Assembly: GCF_014203695.1 (NCBI RefSeq)
Contig: NZ_JACHJO010000006.1
Span: 62,001-126,000, forward strand
Source of the DNA: Nocardiopsis algeriensis
Lineage (GTDB): Bacteria; Actinomycetota; Actinomycetes; Streptosporangiales; Streptosporangiaceae
Reading direction: 5' to 3'
Length of the DNA: 64,000 nt
In this document: positions 45,435 to 54,811 of the stretch, piece by piece
How positions within the stretch are numbered: the first letter of the stretch is position 1
Layout: the number at the start of each line of letters is the position of its first letter
Translations under genes and position numbers: made by a program
The notes under the pieces: model-generated
The model's input: only the letters and a program-made list of their open reading frames with translations
What the model was told of the DNA's origin: nothing
The model's database searches: none

Positions 45435-46325
45435 TCAGATTTCGAGTTCTCCATGCCGGGATCGTTTGAGGATGTGCTTGGGCAGGTAGCCGGAATCCAG
45501 GTCGGGGTTGAAGTCGGGGAAGATCTGGGCCAGGTCGTAGGCCATGCACGCTATCCCGAACAGATGGAGGGGCACGACCCCTTGCTTGTCCCTGGAACGC
45601 TCTTCGTCAGCGGTGTAGTAGGTACGGAAGAGGCGGATGCCCTGTTCCATGGCCTCGTTGAACTTCTCGGTGTCCTTTTGGGCGAGCCGATAGAGGCTTT
45701 CGATGACCGGGAAGATCAGGCAGTTGAGCCTCTCGGCGTCGCTGATGGAGGCGTTCTCGGGCCGGGACAGGTCCATGGCCTGGTAGAGGTTGTCACCCAG
45801 GGTGGGCCGGTTGAGGATGAAGTCCTGGACGGCCGCGATCAAGGGGTAGATGTATTCGTCGTAAGCCCCTCCACGTTTCTCGCTGGCTTCCTTGAGGAAG
45901 GCGGGGGTGATCTGGCACAGGGACGCGACGCGGTTCTCGTCACGGCAGGTGACAGCCAGGGAGAATGCGGTCAGCCAGGTGCCCGCGTCGCACTCGGGGC
46001 CCGGGGGCAGGTGGCGCAGCGTGCGGCGTTTCTGGTTGATGATGCGTTCGACGGTCTCACCCGGTGCGATGGAGCACATCGCGAAGGGCGCTTCGGCGAC
46101 CTGCATCCAGGTGGTCCAGGCCTCCCAGGTGAGCCATTCACCAGCGGTCGGGTCCACTGATAGGCAGATGCGTGCCTCCAGGCCGATGCTGTGCAGAGCC
46201 ATGTCGGCCATCATCGGTTTGTTGACCAACCAGGAGACCTGTTTTTCGATCTTCTCGGGGAATTTGGCCATGCGACTTCTGTAGTGAGGCATACTCAGGT
46301 CATGTCTGGGGATGTCTGCCAGCAT
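45435..46325 (-). CDS. Imm49-family immunity protein, copy 2
   Basis: The protein has 296 residues and is nearly identical to copy 3, with only scattered substitutions; copy 1 is less similar. The same motifs are present (CDAGTWLTAFSLAV, ITPAFLKEAS, YDEYIYPLIAAVQDFI). The start-proximal DNA, CTTCTGTAGTGAGGCATAC on the plus strand, is shared with copy 3, so the promoter or leader was duplicated with the gene. Confidence 0.78.
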   Translation of the reverse strand: MLADIPRHDLSMPHYRSRMAKFPEKIEKQVSWLVNKPMMADMALHSIGLEARICLSVDPTAGEWLTWEAWTTWMQVAEAPFAMCSIAPGETVERIINQKRRTLRHLPPGPECDAGTWLTAFSLAVTCRDENRVASLCQITPAFLKEASEKRGGAYDEYIYPLIAAVQDFILNRPTLGDNLYQAMDLSRPENASISDAERLNCLIFPVIESLYRLAQKDTEKFNEAMEQGIRLFRTYYTADEERSRDKQGVVPLHLFGIACMAYDLAQIFPDFNPDLDSGYLPKHILKRSRHGELEI

Positions 46326-46465
46326 CTTGTAGTACTTTCTTTAGTTCTATGGGGGTTCGTATTGGGGCGTCTTGCTCGGCGAATAATTACCGACATCACT
46401 TCAGTGTGTTCTGGGGTATAGCCCTGGCTCAGAAGTGGCTGGTCTTAGCGCCCTTGATCGGCTGG

Positions 46466-47356
46466 TCAGATCTCGAGTTCTCCATGCCGGGATCGTTTGA
46501 GGATGTGCTTGGGCAGGTAGCCGGATTCCAGATCGGGGTTGAAGTCGGGGAAGATCTGGGCGAGGTCGTAGGCCATGCACGCTATCCCGAACAGATGGAG
46601 GGGCACGGTCCCTTGCTTGTCCTTGGAGCGTTCTTCGTTGGCGGTGTAGTAGGTACGGAAGAGGCGGATGCCCTGTTCCATGGCCTCGTTGAACTTCTCG
46701 GTGTCCTTTTGGGCGAGCCGATAGAGGCTCTCGATAACCGGGAAGACCAGGCAGTTGAGCCCCTCCGCGTCGTTGATGGAGGCGTTCTCGGGCCTGGACA
46801 GATCTATGGCCTGGTAGAGGTTGTCACCCAGCGTGGGCCGGTTGAGGATAAAGTCCTGGACAGCCGCGATCAAGAAGTAGATGTACTCGTCGTAGGCCCC
46901 TCCACGTTTCTCGCTTGCCTCCTTGAGGAAGGCGGGGGTGATCTGGCACAGGGACGCGACGCGGTCCTCGTCACGGCAGGTGACAGCCAGGGAGAATGCG
47001 GTCAGCCAGGTGCCCGCGTCGCACTCGGGGCCCGGAGGCAGGTAGCGCAGCGTGCGGCGCTTCTGGTTGATGATGCGTTCGACGGTCTCGCCCGGTGGGA
47101 TGGAGCACATCGCGAAGGGCGCCTCGGCGACCTGCATCCAGGTGGTCCAGGCCTCCCAGGTGAGCCATTCACCAGCGGTCGGGTCCACCGACAGGCAGAT
47201 GCGTGCCTCCAGGCCGATGCTGTGCAGAGCCATGTCGGCCATCATCGGTTTGTTGACCAACCAGGAGACCTGTTCCTCGATCTCTTCGGGAAATTCGGCC
47301 ATGCGACTTCTGTAGTGAGGCATACTCAGGTCATGTCTGGGGATGTCTGCCAACAT
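46466..47356 (-). CDS. Imm49-family immunity protein, copy 3
   Basis: The protein has 296 residues, highly similar to copy 2; the tandem offset between the two is 1031 bases. The spacer upstream of this copy (about 47357-47440) resembles the spacer upstream of copy 1 (about 45281-45370), which shows that flanking DNA was duplicated too. It is the copy nearest the toxin gene. Confidence 0.78.
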   Translation of the reverse strand: MLADIPRHDLSMPHYRSRMAEFPEEIEEQVSWLVNKPMMADMALHSIGLEARICLSVDPTAGEWLTWEAWTTWMQVAEAPFAMCSIPPGETVERIINQKRRTLRYLPPGPECDAGTWLTAFSLAVTCRDEDRVASLCQITPAFLKEASEKRGGAYDEYIYFLIAAVQDFILNRPTLGDNLYQAIDLSRPENASINDAEGLNCLVFPVIESLYRLAQKDTEKFNEAMEQGIRLFRTYYTANEERSKDKQGTVPLHLFGIACMAYDLAQIFPDFNPDLESGYLPKHILKRSRHGELEI

Positions 47357-47444
47357 TGTATGTTGTTTTTCTCTATTTGCACGGATGTTTTAATGGAAAT
47401 TGGAATTTGGACGCCCTGATCGACAAAGGTTTGCTGGCGTCATC

Positions 47445-47825
47445 CTACTGTTCCTCCGGGGTGATGGGCGGAGCGAGGCGTTCATGGAAGTACTCTTCTC
47501 TCGTGATCTCACCGCTGATGTTCCACTGCCTCAGGTAGATCCTGTTTCCCGATGCGTCGAACTCCGTCTCTTCGGATATCTGCCCATTGGGGAACCAGCT
47601 TTTCCACACTCCGCAAGCAATACCAGAATTGGTGAAACCCTCGGACTTGATGTCCCCCTCAGGGTGCCATGACTTCTGGAGGCCGTGCTCTATTCCTTTT
47701 TTGTATGTGGCCAGCTCTACTATATTTCCTTTGGAATTCCTTTCCACTGCTTGTCCTGTGAAGGGGGATCCCTTGTAAAGGGTCAAGTTTTCGTCGTAGT
47801 TATAGTCAAGGCCTTCTTCGTTCAC
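47445..47825 (-). CDS. YwqK-family (MORN-like repeat) antitoxin-type protein
   Basis: The protein has 126 residues built of repeats such as YKGSPFTGQAVERNSKGNI, KSWHPEGDIKSEG and KSWFPNGQISEETEFD, as in YwqK-like proteins, which are annotated as antitoxins or immunity factors near polymorphic toxins. The GTG at 47825 gives the family-like VNEEGLDYNYDEN start, but the ribosome site is weak. A TTG at 47897 would extend it. The gene is low in GC, like the toxin tip upstream. It could be a relic of an earlier toxin-immunity pair. Confidence 0.62.
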   Translation of the reverse strand: MNEEGLDYNYDENLTLYKGSPFTGQAVERNSKGNIVELATYKKGIEHGLQKSWHPEGDIKSEGFTNSGIACGVWKSWFPNGQISEETEFDASGNRIYLRQWNISGEITREEYFHERLAPPITPEEQ

Positions 47826-48104
47826 CTGGTTTGCGCCAGTCGTCGTACTTAATTTCCTGGTCCAGCCCCTGCGCCGCTTTGATCCTGCGCCCGGCAACAG
47901 GATTTTTAGTATCTGGGATGAGGGAAGTGCAGCTAGGGAAGTAGGGTGTTATGTTGACTTTTTTGCGAAAGATGAATATATTGAGTTGATCTCAGCGGCC
48001 GGGAACCAGAAGAAAATCGGCAATAAAGACGAGAAGTGCATCCATGGGCGAGTTTTTCGTATTTACCACCAATTTCCTTTCGCCTCTCAGTTGCTGAAGC
48101 CGCC

Positions 48105-48632
48105 TCACTGTGATTTTCGCTCTTCGTATTCCTTGTCAAACTTTTCAAGCGCCTCAGGGGAGATGTGCTCGAAAGGCTTAATCTTCGCATATCGATTTTT
48201 GTTTCCCCTGGGCACATTGATGCCGTCCACTTCAATTAGCCCATCTGGGGTGTAGTTTATAAAATCTCCTCTATAGTAGACTGTTAGTAGGGGTTCGAAT
48301 GGGCAAGGAAGGTTCGGCATGTCCTTCTTTGAGTCTCGGAGAACGGAAAAATGTATCGACCACTCTACCGTGCGCCGAACGTAGAAGGTAGAAAGACTTG
48401 GAAGGATGTCAAGTGCCTCTGATATTGCTTCGTCTGTGGCCCTAATTCCAGGGTCTATTGATTCAGCAATGTCAAAGAAAGGCCACCCCCCGCCTCCGAT
48501 TTCCAGCGACCACAAGGCGGACCTTCTTAGGTATTCCTGGACTAGGCGAGCCTGAGAGCGGCGGCGCTGGCTCCTGCTGCTCCACTCGACTCGGCTGAGC
48601 TTCTCTGCGATTCCTGTATGCCATTCTCTCAT
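48105..48632 (-). CDS. Candidate immunity protein overlapping the toxin stop codon
   Basis: The protein has 175 residues of mixed sequence and low GC, and I recognise no family. Its ATG overlaps the last bases of the toxin gene (ATGA type), so the two are translationally coupled. This is the usual arrangement for a toxin and its cognate immunity protein. A stretch with FYVRRTVEWSIHF near residue 85 may form the core. Function is assigned by position only. Confidence 0.65.
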   Translation of the reverse strand: MREWHTGIAEKLSRVEWSSRSQRRRSQARLVQEYLRRSALWSLEIGGGGWPFFDIAESIDPGIRATDEAISEALDILPSLSTFYVRRTVEWSIHFSVLRDSKKDMPNLPCPFEPLLTVYYRGDFINYTPDGLIEVDGINVPRGNKNRYAKIKPFEHISPEALEKFDKEYEERKSQ

Positions 48633-51409
48633 TTATTGAACCTTTCGAATATTATCTGAGCGATCTCTTCGGAGTTTGATAGGTCGGCATTTGGTGAGAT
48701 GTCTGGGGCTCGCCATTCGGGGAGGTAGTGACCGTAGGGATCTTGCTGATTTTCAGACGGAGATAAATCATGCGCGCCATAGTGATCAGGTGTTGGTTTG
48801 GGCACTTCCTCCTCCCATATTTCATCCCATTCGAAAGCGGCGCTGTTGCTTGATCGGTATGGCATTCCCCATTCCATGAGTTTACTTTCGACCGACTCGT
48901 GGGTGAGCCATCTCAAAAATGCACCTTTCTCGTTTTCTGGAATTTTTCCCTCCTGGGCTTCTAGCCACCACTTGGCGATATGCGGCATCGGGGTAAATCT
49001 TCCTATTCTGGTGTCGCCAGGGGAAACTGTGATCTCGTGGTCGCGTAGAAATATATGATTTTTGATTCTATCTATAACTTCGAGTCTGATTCCTGTGTAA
49101 TCAGCAATTTTCTGGGTGTCTCCCTCTGTAGACCGGATTCTATTATAGATGCGGGCATGCTCGGCTTGGTCAGGTCCTTCGATGTGTGCAAGTCCTGTGT
49201 CGTCAAACCAGCGCCTCGATGCATCGGTGTGTCCGAATTGGACCTCTCCTGGTTTTTTCCCATCCTCCAAAGTGGTCGGTTCCATTGTTTCAGGGTCAAG
49301 TCCACTGAAAGGTGGTGTGTCTTGTCCAGTTCTTCCGGCATCTATGAGTTCAGTTTGAGCGGCCTCGGATAATGTTAGATGGCGTCTTCCAAGTATTGGG
49401 TTGTCGGAACCACTGACTCGATCTGCTGGAATGTTGGTCCGTTGGGTAGTGCTGCGAACTTCCGCGCTGGTGTTGTCGTCGCCGACGCTGTTGGTGATGT
49501 CGAGATTGCTGCGGGCATCGACGCGGTTGCTGTCGCTCGCGTTGATCTCCATGCCGTCGCTGCCGACCAGGGCTTCCTGATGCCGGTGCAGCTGTTCCCA
49601 CAGCTCGGGGGCGTCGGCCTTGAAGGCCTCGACCTCCTCCAGGAGTTCCTGGGTGGTGCGCTCCATCGCTTCCTCGGACAGTTCGATGGGCCGACCCGGG
49701 GCGTTGACCTCCGAAGCGGCCACATCGCGCGGCGGGAGTGCGTCCAGGGGCGCGGACGACCCGTTCTCGGAATCCAGGAGCTCGGCCAGTCCGCGGTCCA
49801 TGTCGTTGCCGGAGTCCTGCGGTTCGGCGTTCTGCTCGGAACGTTCACCTGTGACGGACGACGTTTCTCTCCAGGCGGGCTCGTCCTCCCGACCCCCGGA
49901 ACCAGCTGAAGCGTCCTGCCTGCCCGGCGTCGGGTTGAAGACGGAGCTTTCGCCGGCCGGTTCCGGTGCCGGACCTCTGCTGTCTGTGCCCGCGCCGGTG
50001 AGGCCCCTGTTCGCGGACCACTCAGAGATGTTCGCAAGCGCGCCGGTGTCGATCTCGCCCAGGCGGCCGTTGATCTCCGACATGGTTCCGCCGAAGCCGC
50101 TCTGGGCCCGGCTGATGTATCCGGACAGGTCGAAGCCCGGATCGGCTGCGGTCCCGTTACCCCAGAACGTGACCGGGCGCTGCCCTCCGCCGTCCAGGCC
50201 CCGCATCTCGAGTGCGCCGAGATCGGCGCCGCCCGTGTCGATACCGCCGCTCGCCAGGTTGCCGATCTTCGCCGCGAGCATGCCCCCTCGGACAGGAAGG
50301 CCGACGACCGTGAGGGCAACGTTTCCTGCCGCTGCCGTGACTGTGTAGGCCGGGCGCTCGTCCCATTCACGCCAAGGAACAAGGTCGTGGGCGACCTCTG
50401 TCCAGACCGGTCCGGCGTTCGCCTTCCACGTGTCCCACGAGCGCTCGTCGGCGTCGAAGGGGTTCATCCACCCTTCCTCGCCGTAGAAGCCGGCGAGGGC
50501 TCCGTAACCCTGAAGGGTCTCGGTCTTGTGAGCGACGAAGTTGTCGGCCGCCTCGCCGACACTGCTCGCCCAGCCGCTGCCCTCACGCCACAGCCCGATG
50601 CCGGCCACGGCGCCCACGCCCGTGTCCCAGAGCATGCCGGGGCCGAAGTAGTCCCACTGGACCATGTAGGCGTCACGGGCCCAGTCCACGGGCCAGGGGA
50701 AGTCGGCGTGGGTCAGGTGCTCCCAGCTGTCTCCCAAACCCTGTTTCCAGCCCTCGAAGGTGGTCAGGTCGTAGACGGAATCGGGGATGTCGGCAGGGTC
50801 GATGCCGTAGGCGATCTCGCCTGTGTCCGGCGGCTCCTCACCCGCGGCCACGTAGGTGTTGCCCGATCCGGTCACCGCTGCGATGGCGTTGGCGCAGGCT
50901 CGCTCGGCCTCTTGGAAGGCGCCCCAGACCCGGTTCACCTCCAGGATCAGCTGGCGGTTCCGATGGAAGTTCTCCAGGTCGGCGTTCCACTTCTCGTCGT
51001 CGCCGACCTCCTCCACGAAGGCGCGGGCGTCCTCCTTGAGGGATCGCAGCTTCGTCTTGGCGGTGTCGGCCTCGTCGGCGAAGGTGTCCAGGGCGTCGGC
51101 GACGGCGGTGAAGTCGTCCTGGATGGTGCCGCCCTTGGTGGCCACCGGGCCCATCGCGGCGAACAGGTCCTCGGACTCGGGGGCCGTGTAGTGGGGTTGC
51201 AGCCCCTGCCAGGTGGCCTCGATACCCTCGCCGCCCTCGCAGATCTCCTCTCCTGCGGTGCGCATGTCCGCTGCGGCCCCCTGAAGGATCTCCACCGAGG
51301 TCCCGGGTATGGGGATGCAGTCGGGGACGATCAGGACCATGAAGTCCATGGGCAGTGCCTGCTGGCTGCGGGGGTCGTCCACGGGACGGATGACATCGAT
51401 GGGGGGCAC
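48629..51409 (-). CDS. Polymorphic toxin with WXG-like N-terminal domain
   Basis: The protein has 926 residues. The N terminus (about 40-180) is helical with a WQG motif (67-69), as in WXG100-like substrates of type VII secretion. A middle region (about 230-480) has Trp-rich and glycine-rich hydrophobic parts, followed by a disordered linker. The last 270 residues (below about 49,440) drop sharply in GC, marking a swapped toxin tip. That tip contains IKNHIFLRDH, RFTPMPHIAKWW and LTHESVESKLM; I have seen this H...HE..E pattern in C-terminal toxin domains but cannot name the activity. GTG at 51409; an ATG at 51349 is possible. Confidence 0.8.
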   Translation of the reverse strand: MPPIDVIRPVDDPRSQQALPMDFMVLIVPDCIPIPGTSVEILQGAAADMRTAGEEICEGGEGIEATWQGLQPHYTAPESEDLFAAMGPVATKGGTIQDDFTAVADALDTFADEADTAKTKLRSLKEDARAFVEEVGDDEKWNADLENFHRNRQLILEVNRVWGAFQEAERACANAIAAVTGSGNTYVAAGEEPPDTGEIAYGIDPADIPDSVYDLTTFEGWKQGLGDSWEHLTHADFPWPVDWARDAYMVQWDYFGPGMLWDTGVGAVAGIGLWREGSGWASSVGEAADNFVAHKTETLQGYGALAGFYGEEGWMNPFDADERSWDTWKANAGPVWTEVAHDLVPWREWDERPAYTVTAAAGNVALTVVGLPVRGGMLAAKIGNLASGGIDTGGADLGALEMRGLDGGGQRPVTFWGNGTAADPGFDLSGYISRAQSGFGGTMSEINGRLGEIDTGALANISEWSANRGLTGAGTDSRGPAPEPAGESSVFNPTPGRQDASAGSGGREDEPAWRETSSVTGERSEQNAEPQDSGNDMDRGLAELLDSENGSSAPLDALPPRDVAASEVNAPGRPIELSEEAMERTTQELLEEVEAFKADAPELWEQLHRHQEALVGSDGMEINASDSNRVDARSNLDITNSVGDDNTSAEVRSTTQRTNIPADRVSGSDNPILGRRHLTLSEAAQTELIDAGRTGQDTPPFSGLDPETMEPTTLEDGKKPGEVQFGHTDASRRWFDDTGLAHIEGPDQAEHARIYNRIRSTEGDTQKIADYTGIRLEVIDRIKNHIFLRDHEITVSPGDTRIGRFTPMPHIAKWWLEAQEGKIPENEKGAFLRWLTHESVESKLMEWGMPYRSSNSAAFEWDEIWEEEVPKPTPDHYGAHDLSPSENQQDPYGHYLPEWRAPDISPNADLSNSEEIAQIIFERFNK

Positions 51410-51452
51410 GTCGACTCCGTGTGGGAAGCAGGGGGTGGGAACGGGGGAGGGG

Positions 51453-51803
51453 TCAGACCGGAACGTTGAGGGGGTCGACCTCGCCGGCGGTGGCGCTGTT
51501 CTGCGCCTCCTCGGCCATCTCCAGATCGCCGGTGAGGTAGGCGTCCACTGCCAGGGCGCAGCCCTCCAGCGCCGACCCGGCGCGGTTGACCATCTCCTCG
51601 GCGAGCAGGCCGTAGTTCTCCAGGAACACGTAGAGCTCGCTCTGCACGGGACCGCTGCAGGAGGCGGACGCGGCCGTCACGATCCCGTTTCCTGCGGTGG
51701 TCAGGGATCCGTCCAGGGCATCGCCGCTCCCGTCACCGAGCAGTCCCATCACGGTGTTGAGTACGCCTCCGACAGAGGGTGCGTCGATGTCCCAGCTGCT
51801 CAT
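51453..51803 (-). CDS. DUF6507 family protein
   Basis: The protein has 116 residues. The SSWDIDAPSVGGVLNTV start and GDLEMAEEAQ end match the DUF6507 family, small helical proteins that accompany actinobacterial type VII-type toxins and probably act as WXG100-like partners or chaperones. Its ATG overlaps the stop of the upstream gene; the toxin gene follows after about 43 bases. Confidence 0.82.
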   Translation of the reverse strand: MSSWDIDAPSVGGVLNTVMGLLGDGSGDALDGSLTTAGNGIVTAASASCSGPVQSELYVFLENYGLLAEEMVNRAGSALEGCALAVDAYLTGDLEMAEEAQNSATAGEVDPLNVPV

Positions 51804-52147
51804 CTGCTGCCTCCAGGCGTGACTGTTTCGGAGGTTGACTGTCTGAAGCGGTTGGCCCGGAAGTTCTCGGGCGCTGTGGCTCGTGTCTCATGGCCGGTTC
51901 CGGCCATGTGGTCCTGCTCGGAGCGGGCGATCGCGGCGTGCATCCGGTCGAGGGTCGGCTGCAGCGCGGCAAGAGTCCTGGTCAGGCGCTTGCCCAGGTC
52001 TTCGCTGCGGCTGCGCAGGCGTTCGGTGTCGTCCTCGAACAGCACCGGGGGCGCCTGCCGTGGCGGAGCGGGTCGGGCGACCGCGGCCTCTTCCTGTTCC
52101 GGTGCGTGCTCCGGCCAGGAACTGGGTTCCACCAGCTCGAACTTCAT
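51800..52147 (-). CDS. Small helical protein, first gene of the toxin operon
   Basis: The protein has 115 residues: a Pro-rich N-terminal part, a helical stretch (about 40-80, DTERLRSRSEDLGKRLTRTL), then a disordered tail. I do not recognise the family. It overlaps the DUF6507 gene by four bases and is transcribed with the toxin, so it is probably a secretion partner. Confidence 0.7.
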   Translation of the reverse strand: MKFELVEPSSWPEHAPEQEEAAVARPAPPRQAPPVLFEDDTERLRSRSEDLGKRLTRTLAALQPTLDRMHAAIARSEQDHMAGTGHETRATAPENFRANRFRQSTSETVTPGGSR

Positions 52148-52255
52148 CCGGCCCCCTTATGGGAAGCCCTCCACGGGCTTAAGCGGCTTCTCACCTTTTG
52201 CGCGCATTATGCCGACATCTGGCGACATTCGGTCACCGAGTGTGCACGGGAGGGC

Positions 52256-52284
52256 TTGACACGGCACGCCTTCCTGCGACAGAT
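52256..52284 (+). promoter_or_regulatory. Possible promoter of the DUF6177 gene
   Basis: A perfect TTGACA (52256-52261) with a weak ACAGAT-type -10 after 17 bases, in the divergent region between the toxin operon and the DUF6177 gene. Confidence 0.3.
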
Positions 52285-52380
52285 GTGGTTGGCTCGAAGA
52301 GCTGTGGCCGGATCGTGCCGTGGCTCAGGTCTTCCCCGAACCTGCCTCCCGCCTCACCCCCCACCCGACGAGGAGAAGCG

Positions 52381-53772
52381 TTGAGCTACGACGTGGTGGC
52401 ACTCGTGGCCCAGGAACCCGATGCGCTCGTGCTGGCCCGCGCGCTGCACAGCGCCGGCCCCGACCTCTTGGTGCGCTCCCTCGAAGGCGGCGCGGTCGTG
52501 CAGCTGCGCGACGCACAGCGGCAGGTACTGCTCACCGCGGAACCCGCACAGCTGGTGGAGGACCGTGACGAGGTCGCACGTCTGCTGGGTTCGGACGCGG
52601 CTCTGGGCCTGCCGGAAACCTGCTGGTGGGTGGAACTGCGGGCCCGCCCCGATGCGGAGGGGCGCCGAGTCGCGCACAGCGTCGCCGACGCCCTGGCCAC
52701 CGCTTCGGGCAGCAGTGTGTGGACCTCGGGCCGGGCCGAGTTCGGCCTGTGGACCGAGACCTCCCACCCGGCCGTGGAGACCGTCGCGGAAGAGGCCTTC
52801 GTCGTGGCGCAGGACCGCGAGGTCGCCTCCCTCTCCTCCTGGCTGACCGACGCGGTCTCCGCCCATGGCGCCCAGGGACACGCGCTCCAGTTGCTCACCC
52901 CGGCAGAGGCACGCATCACCTACCCCTTGCGCACCCTGCTTGCCCAACCGCTCGCCCGGTGGGTGGTCAGAGCCTTGGACGGAAGCCACTTCGACGGCAT
53001 CAGCGGCCTGCCGCTCACCTGGCATCCCCGCCACGCCTACATCCCCGTCCCGCCCGCGGAGTCCGCCCCCGAACCCGCTCCCGGCTTCCTCGACGACTCA
53101 CCCATGGGCGCACAGCTGGTCCTGGACCTGTCGGTGACGCACCGGGCCTCCTTCGCCCCGCCCCTGGGCAGGGCCGCGGAGATCCTCGCCGAACATCTGG
53201 CCGGGGCGCATCCGACCGGGTGGGGTCCGCACGAGCCGGCCCTGGCCGCCTGGAGCCGCGAGCGCCTCGTCCGACTGGCCCGTCACCGCGCACCCCGCGC
53301 CTCGGTGTTCCACTTCAACGGCGGCCACGGTGGCGGGACCGCGTTCAGCGGCAGTATCCGTGTCGGCTGGGAGGGGGAGCGTTCCGAGGAGAGGATCTCC
53401 GTCGCCTTCGGGTACGGGGACCGCTCCGAGCTGCCGCTCCAGGTCCTTCCAGCCTTGGTGGAGGGGCTCGCAGCCGAAGGGTTGCTGTCGGTCCTCCACG
53501 TCCGCAGGAGCCGTGGCCGCGCAGACACGACCTACGAACCGCGCTGGCACGGACTGGCCACCGCGGTGGGCATGGCTCTGGGCCCCGACGCGTTCACCCG
53601 TGCGGGCGAGGAGTACCTGCTGTCGGGGCCGCTGAAGGGCACTGTCCTCGGCCGGGGCGCGGACCGGGCGCTCTGGTACCGCGTTCCCGAGGAGGCCCCC
53701 GCGCAGCTGCGGTCCGCGGCGGTCGAGGCCCAGCTGCGCCACCTCGCCGCCGCCCCCGGCACGGGTTCCTGA
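52381..53772 (+). CDS. DUF6177 family protein
   Basis: The protein has 463 residues. The SYDVVALVAQEPDALVLARAL start and the later RWVVRALDGSHFDGISGLPLTW segment match DUF6177, a family encoded next to DUF6507 and WXG-type toxin genes in actinobacteria. Its role is unknown; a part in toxin export or maturation is likely from context. The TTG at 52381 is chosen because GAGGAGAAGCG lies right before it. It is divergent from the toxin operon with a gap of about 230 bases. Confidence 0.8.
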   Translation: MSYDVVALVAQEPDALVLARALHSAGPDLLVRSLEGGAVVQLRDAQRQVLLTAEPAQLVEDRDEVARLLGSDAALGLPETCWWVELRARPDAEGRRVAHSVADALATASGSSVWTSGRAEFGLWTETSHPAVETVAEEAFVVAQDREVASLSSWLTDAVSAHGAQGHALQLLTPAEARITYPLRTLLAQPLARWVVRALDGSHFDGISGLPLTWHPRHAYIPVPPAESAPEPAPGFLDDSPMGAQLVLDLSVTHRASFAPPLGRAAEILAEHLAGAHPTGWGPHEPALAAWSRERLVRLARHRAPRASVFHFNGGHGGGTAFSGSIRVGWEGERSEERISVAFGYGDRSELPLQVLPALVEGLAAEGLLSVLHVRRSRGRADTTYEPRWHGLATAVGMALGPDAFTRAGEEYLLSGPLKGTVLGRGADRALWYRVPEEAPAQLRSAAVEAQLRHLAAAPGTGS

Positions 53773-53855
53773 CGCCGGCCGGGACCCGCAGATCCCCGTG
53801 CCCGCAGCCGATCGCGGTCCGTTCTCTCGGGCCCGGAGGCAAGGGAGCGCTCCCC

Positions 53856-53861
53856 TAGGAT
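53856..53861 (+). promoter_or_regulatory. Putative -10 element for a leaderless DUF4429 mRNA
   Basis: TAGGAT ends six bases before the ATG at 53868, without a ribosome site. Confidence 0.5.
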
Positions 53862-53867
53862 GCGCGC

Positions 53868-54602
53868 ATGGACGAATTGCGCGGAGACCGGGCCACATGG
53901 CGCTTCGACGGCGAAACCGTCGCGATCCGCTACCACACCGGCCGGTTCAAGGATCCGATGCTGAAGGAGTTGGGCCACTGCGAGGTCCCCGTCGCCGCGA
54001 TCGCCTCGGTCGGTTTCATCCTCTCCGACAGCAGGCGCAAGCGCTGGACACTGGATCTGCGCCTGCGCGAGCGGACCGACCCCTACGCCGCTGCGGGCGC
54101 GATGCTGGCGGAGAAGTCGCAGCCCTTCCGGCTGGTGGGTCCGGCGAAGACGGAGCTGGTCGCCGAGTACCTGTCCGACCAGCTGCGCTTCGCCGCGGAG
54201 CAGGCGGCCGAGAAGGGCGCCGCCCCGGCCGACCTGGCGACGCGCCTCGTGCCGCCGCTGCCCTTCCACATCCAGACGGAGGAGGGCACGGCCGCCTTCG
54301 ACGGCGCCACCGTGCGGCTGATCTGGGCCGGCTCGGCCGCCTCCCCGCGCAAGAAGAAGGCGCACCGCCGCGAGATCGCCCTGTCCGACGTCACCGGCGC
54401 CGAGTGGGTCCCCTCGGACGGCTGGGAGTACGGCCATCTGCGCGTCACCACCACCGAGGCCGTCCAGACCCCGGTCACCAAGCCCAAGCACGACCTGTCC
54501 TGCCTGCTCAGCAACGAGGGGAGGGAGGACGCCCTCACCCTGATGATGGCGGCCACCGTCACGGCCCACGTGTGGGCGGGCCGGAGGCTGGAACTCGAGT
54601 GA
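53868..54602 (+). CDS. DUF4429 domain protein
   Basis: The protein has 244 residues with two related halves, each with a PH-like pattern: the first includes WRFDGETVAIRY, the second FDGATVRLIW. DUF4429 proteins may bind membranes or act in stress responses, but no function is established. The start is leaderless. Confidence 0.82.
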   Translation: MDELRGDRATWRFDGETVAIRYHTGRFKDPMLKELGHCEVPVAAIASVGFILSDSRRKRWTLDLRLRERTDPYAAAGAMLAEKSQPFRLVGPAKTELVAEYLSDQLRFAAEQAAEKGAAPADLATRLVPPLPFHIQTEEGTAAFDGATVRLIWAGSAASPRKKKAHRREIALSDVTGAEWVPSDGWEYGHLRVTTTEAVQTPVTKPKHDLSCLLSNEGREDALTLMMAATVTAHVWAGRRLELE

Positions 54603-54811
54603 CCCCAGGGCACCCGGGGCACCCCCGCCCCGGGGCCCGGGCCCGGTCACGGCTCGGCGATCCGCTCCGCCACACCCCGCCCGGCGATACCTGCTCCGGG
54701 AGGACACGAAAATCTGTAGTGATCGGTGTAGACATCCAGGTCCTCCAGTGCTAATTTTTCTGTTGTAGCCACAGAGGTCAAAAGATGGACCACCGGATAC
54801 GCCGGTGGGAA

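Noticed and set aside
47933..48235. A 100-codon minus-strand frame near the immunity candidate.
   Set aside because: It overlaps the coupled immunity gene out of frame, with a Ser/Arg/Lys-rich meaningless translation.
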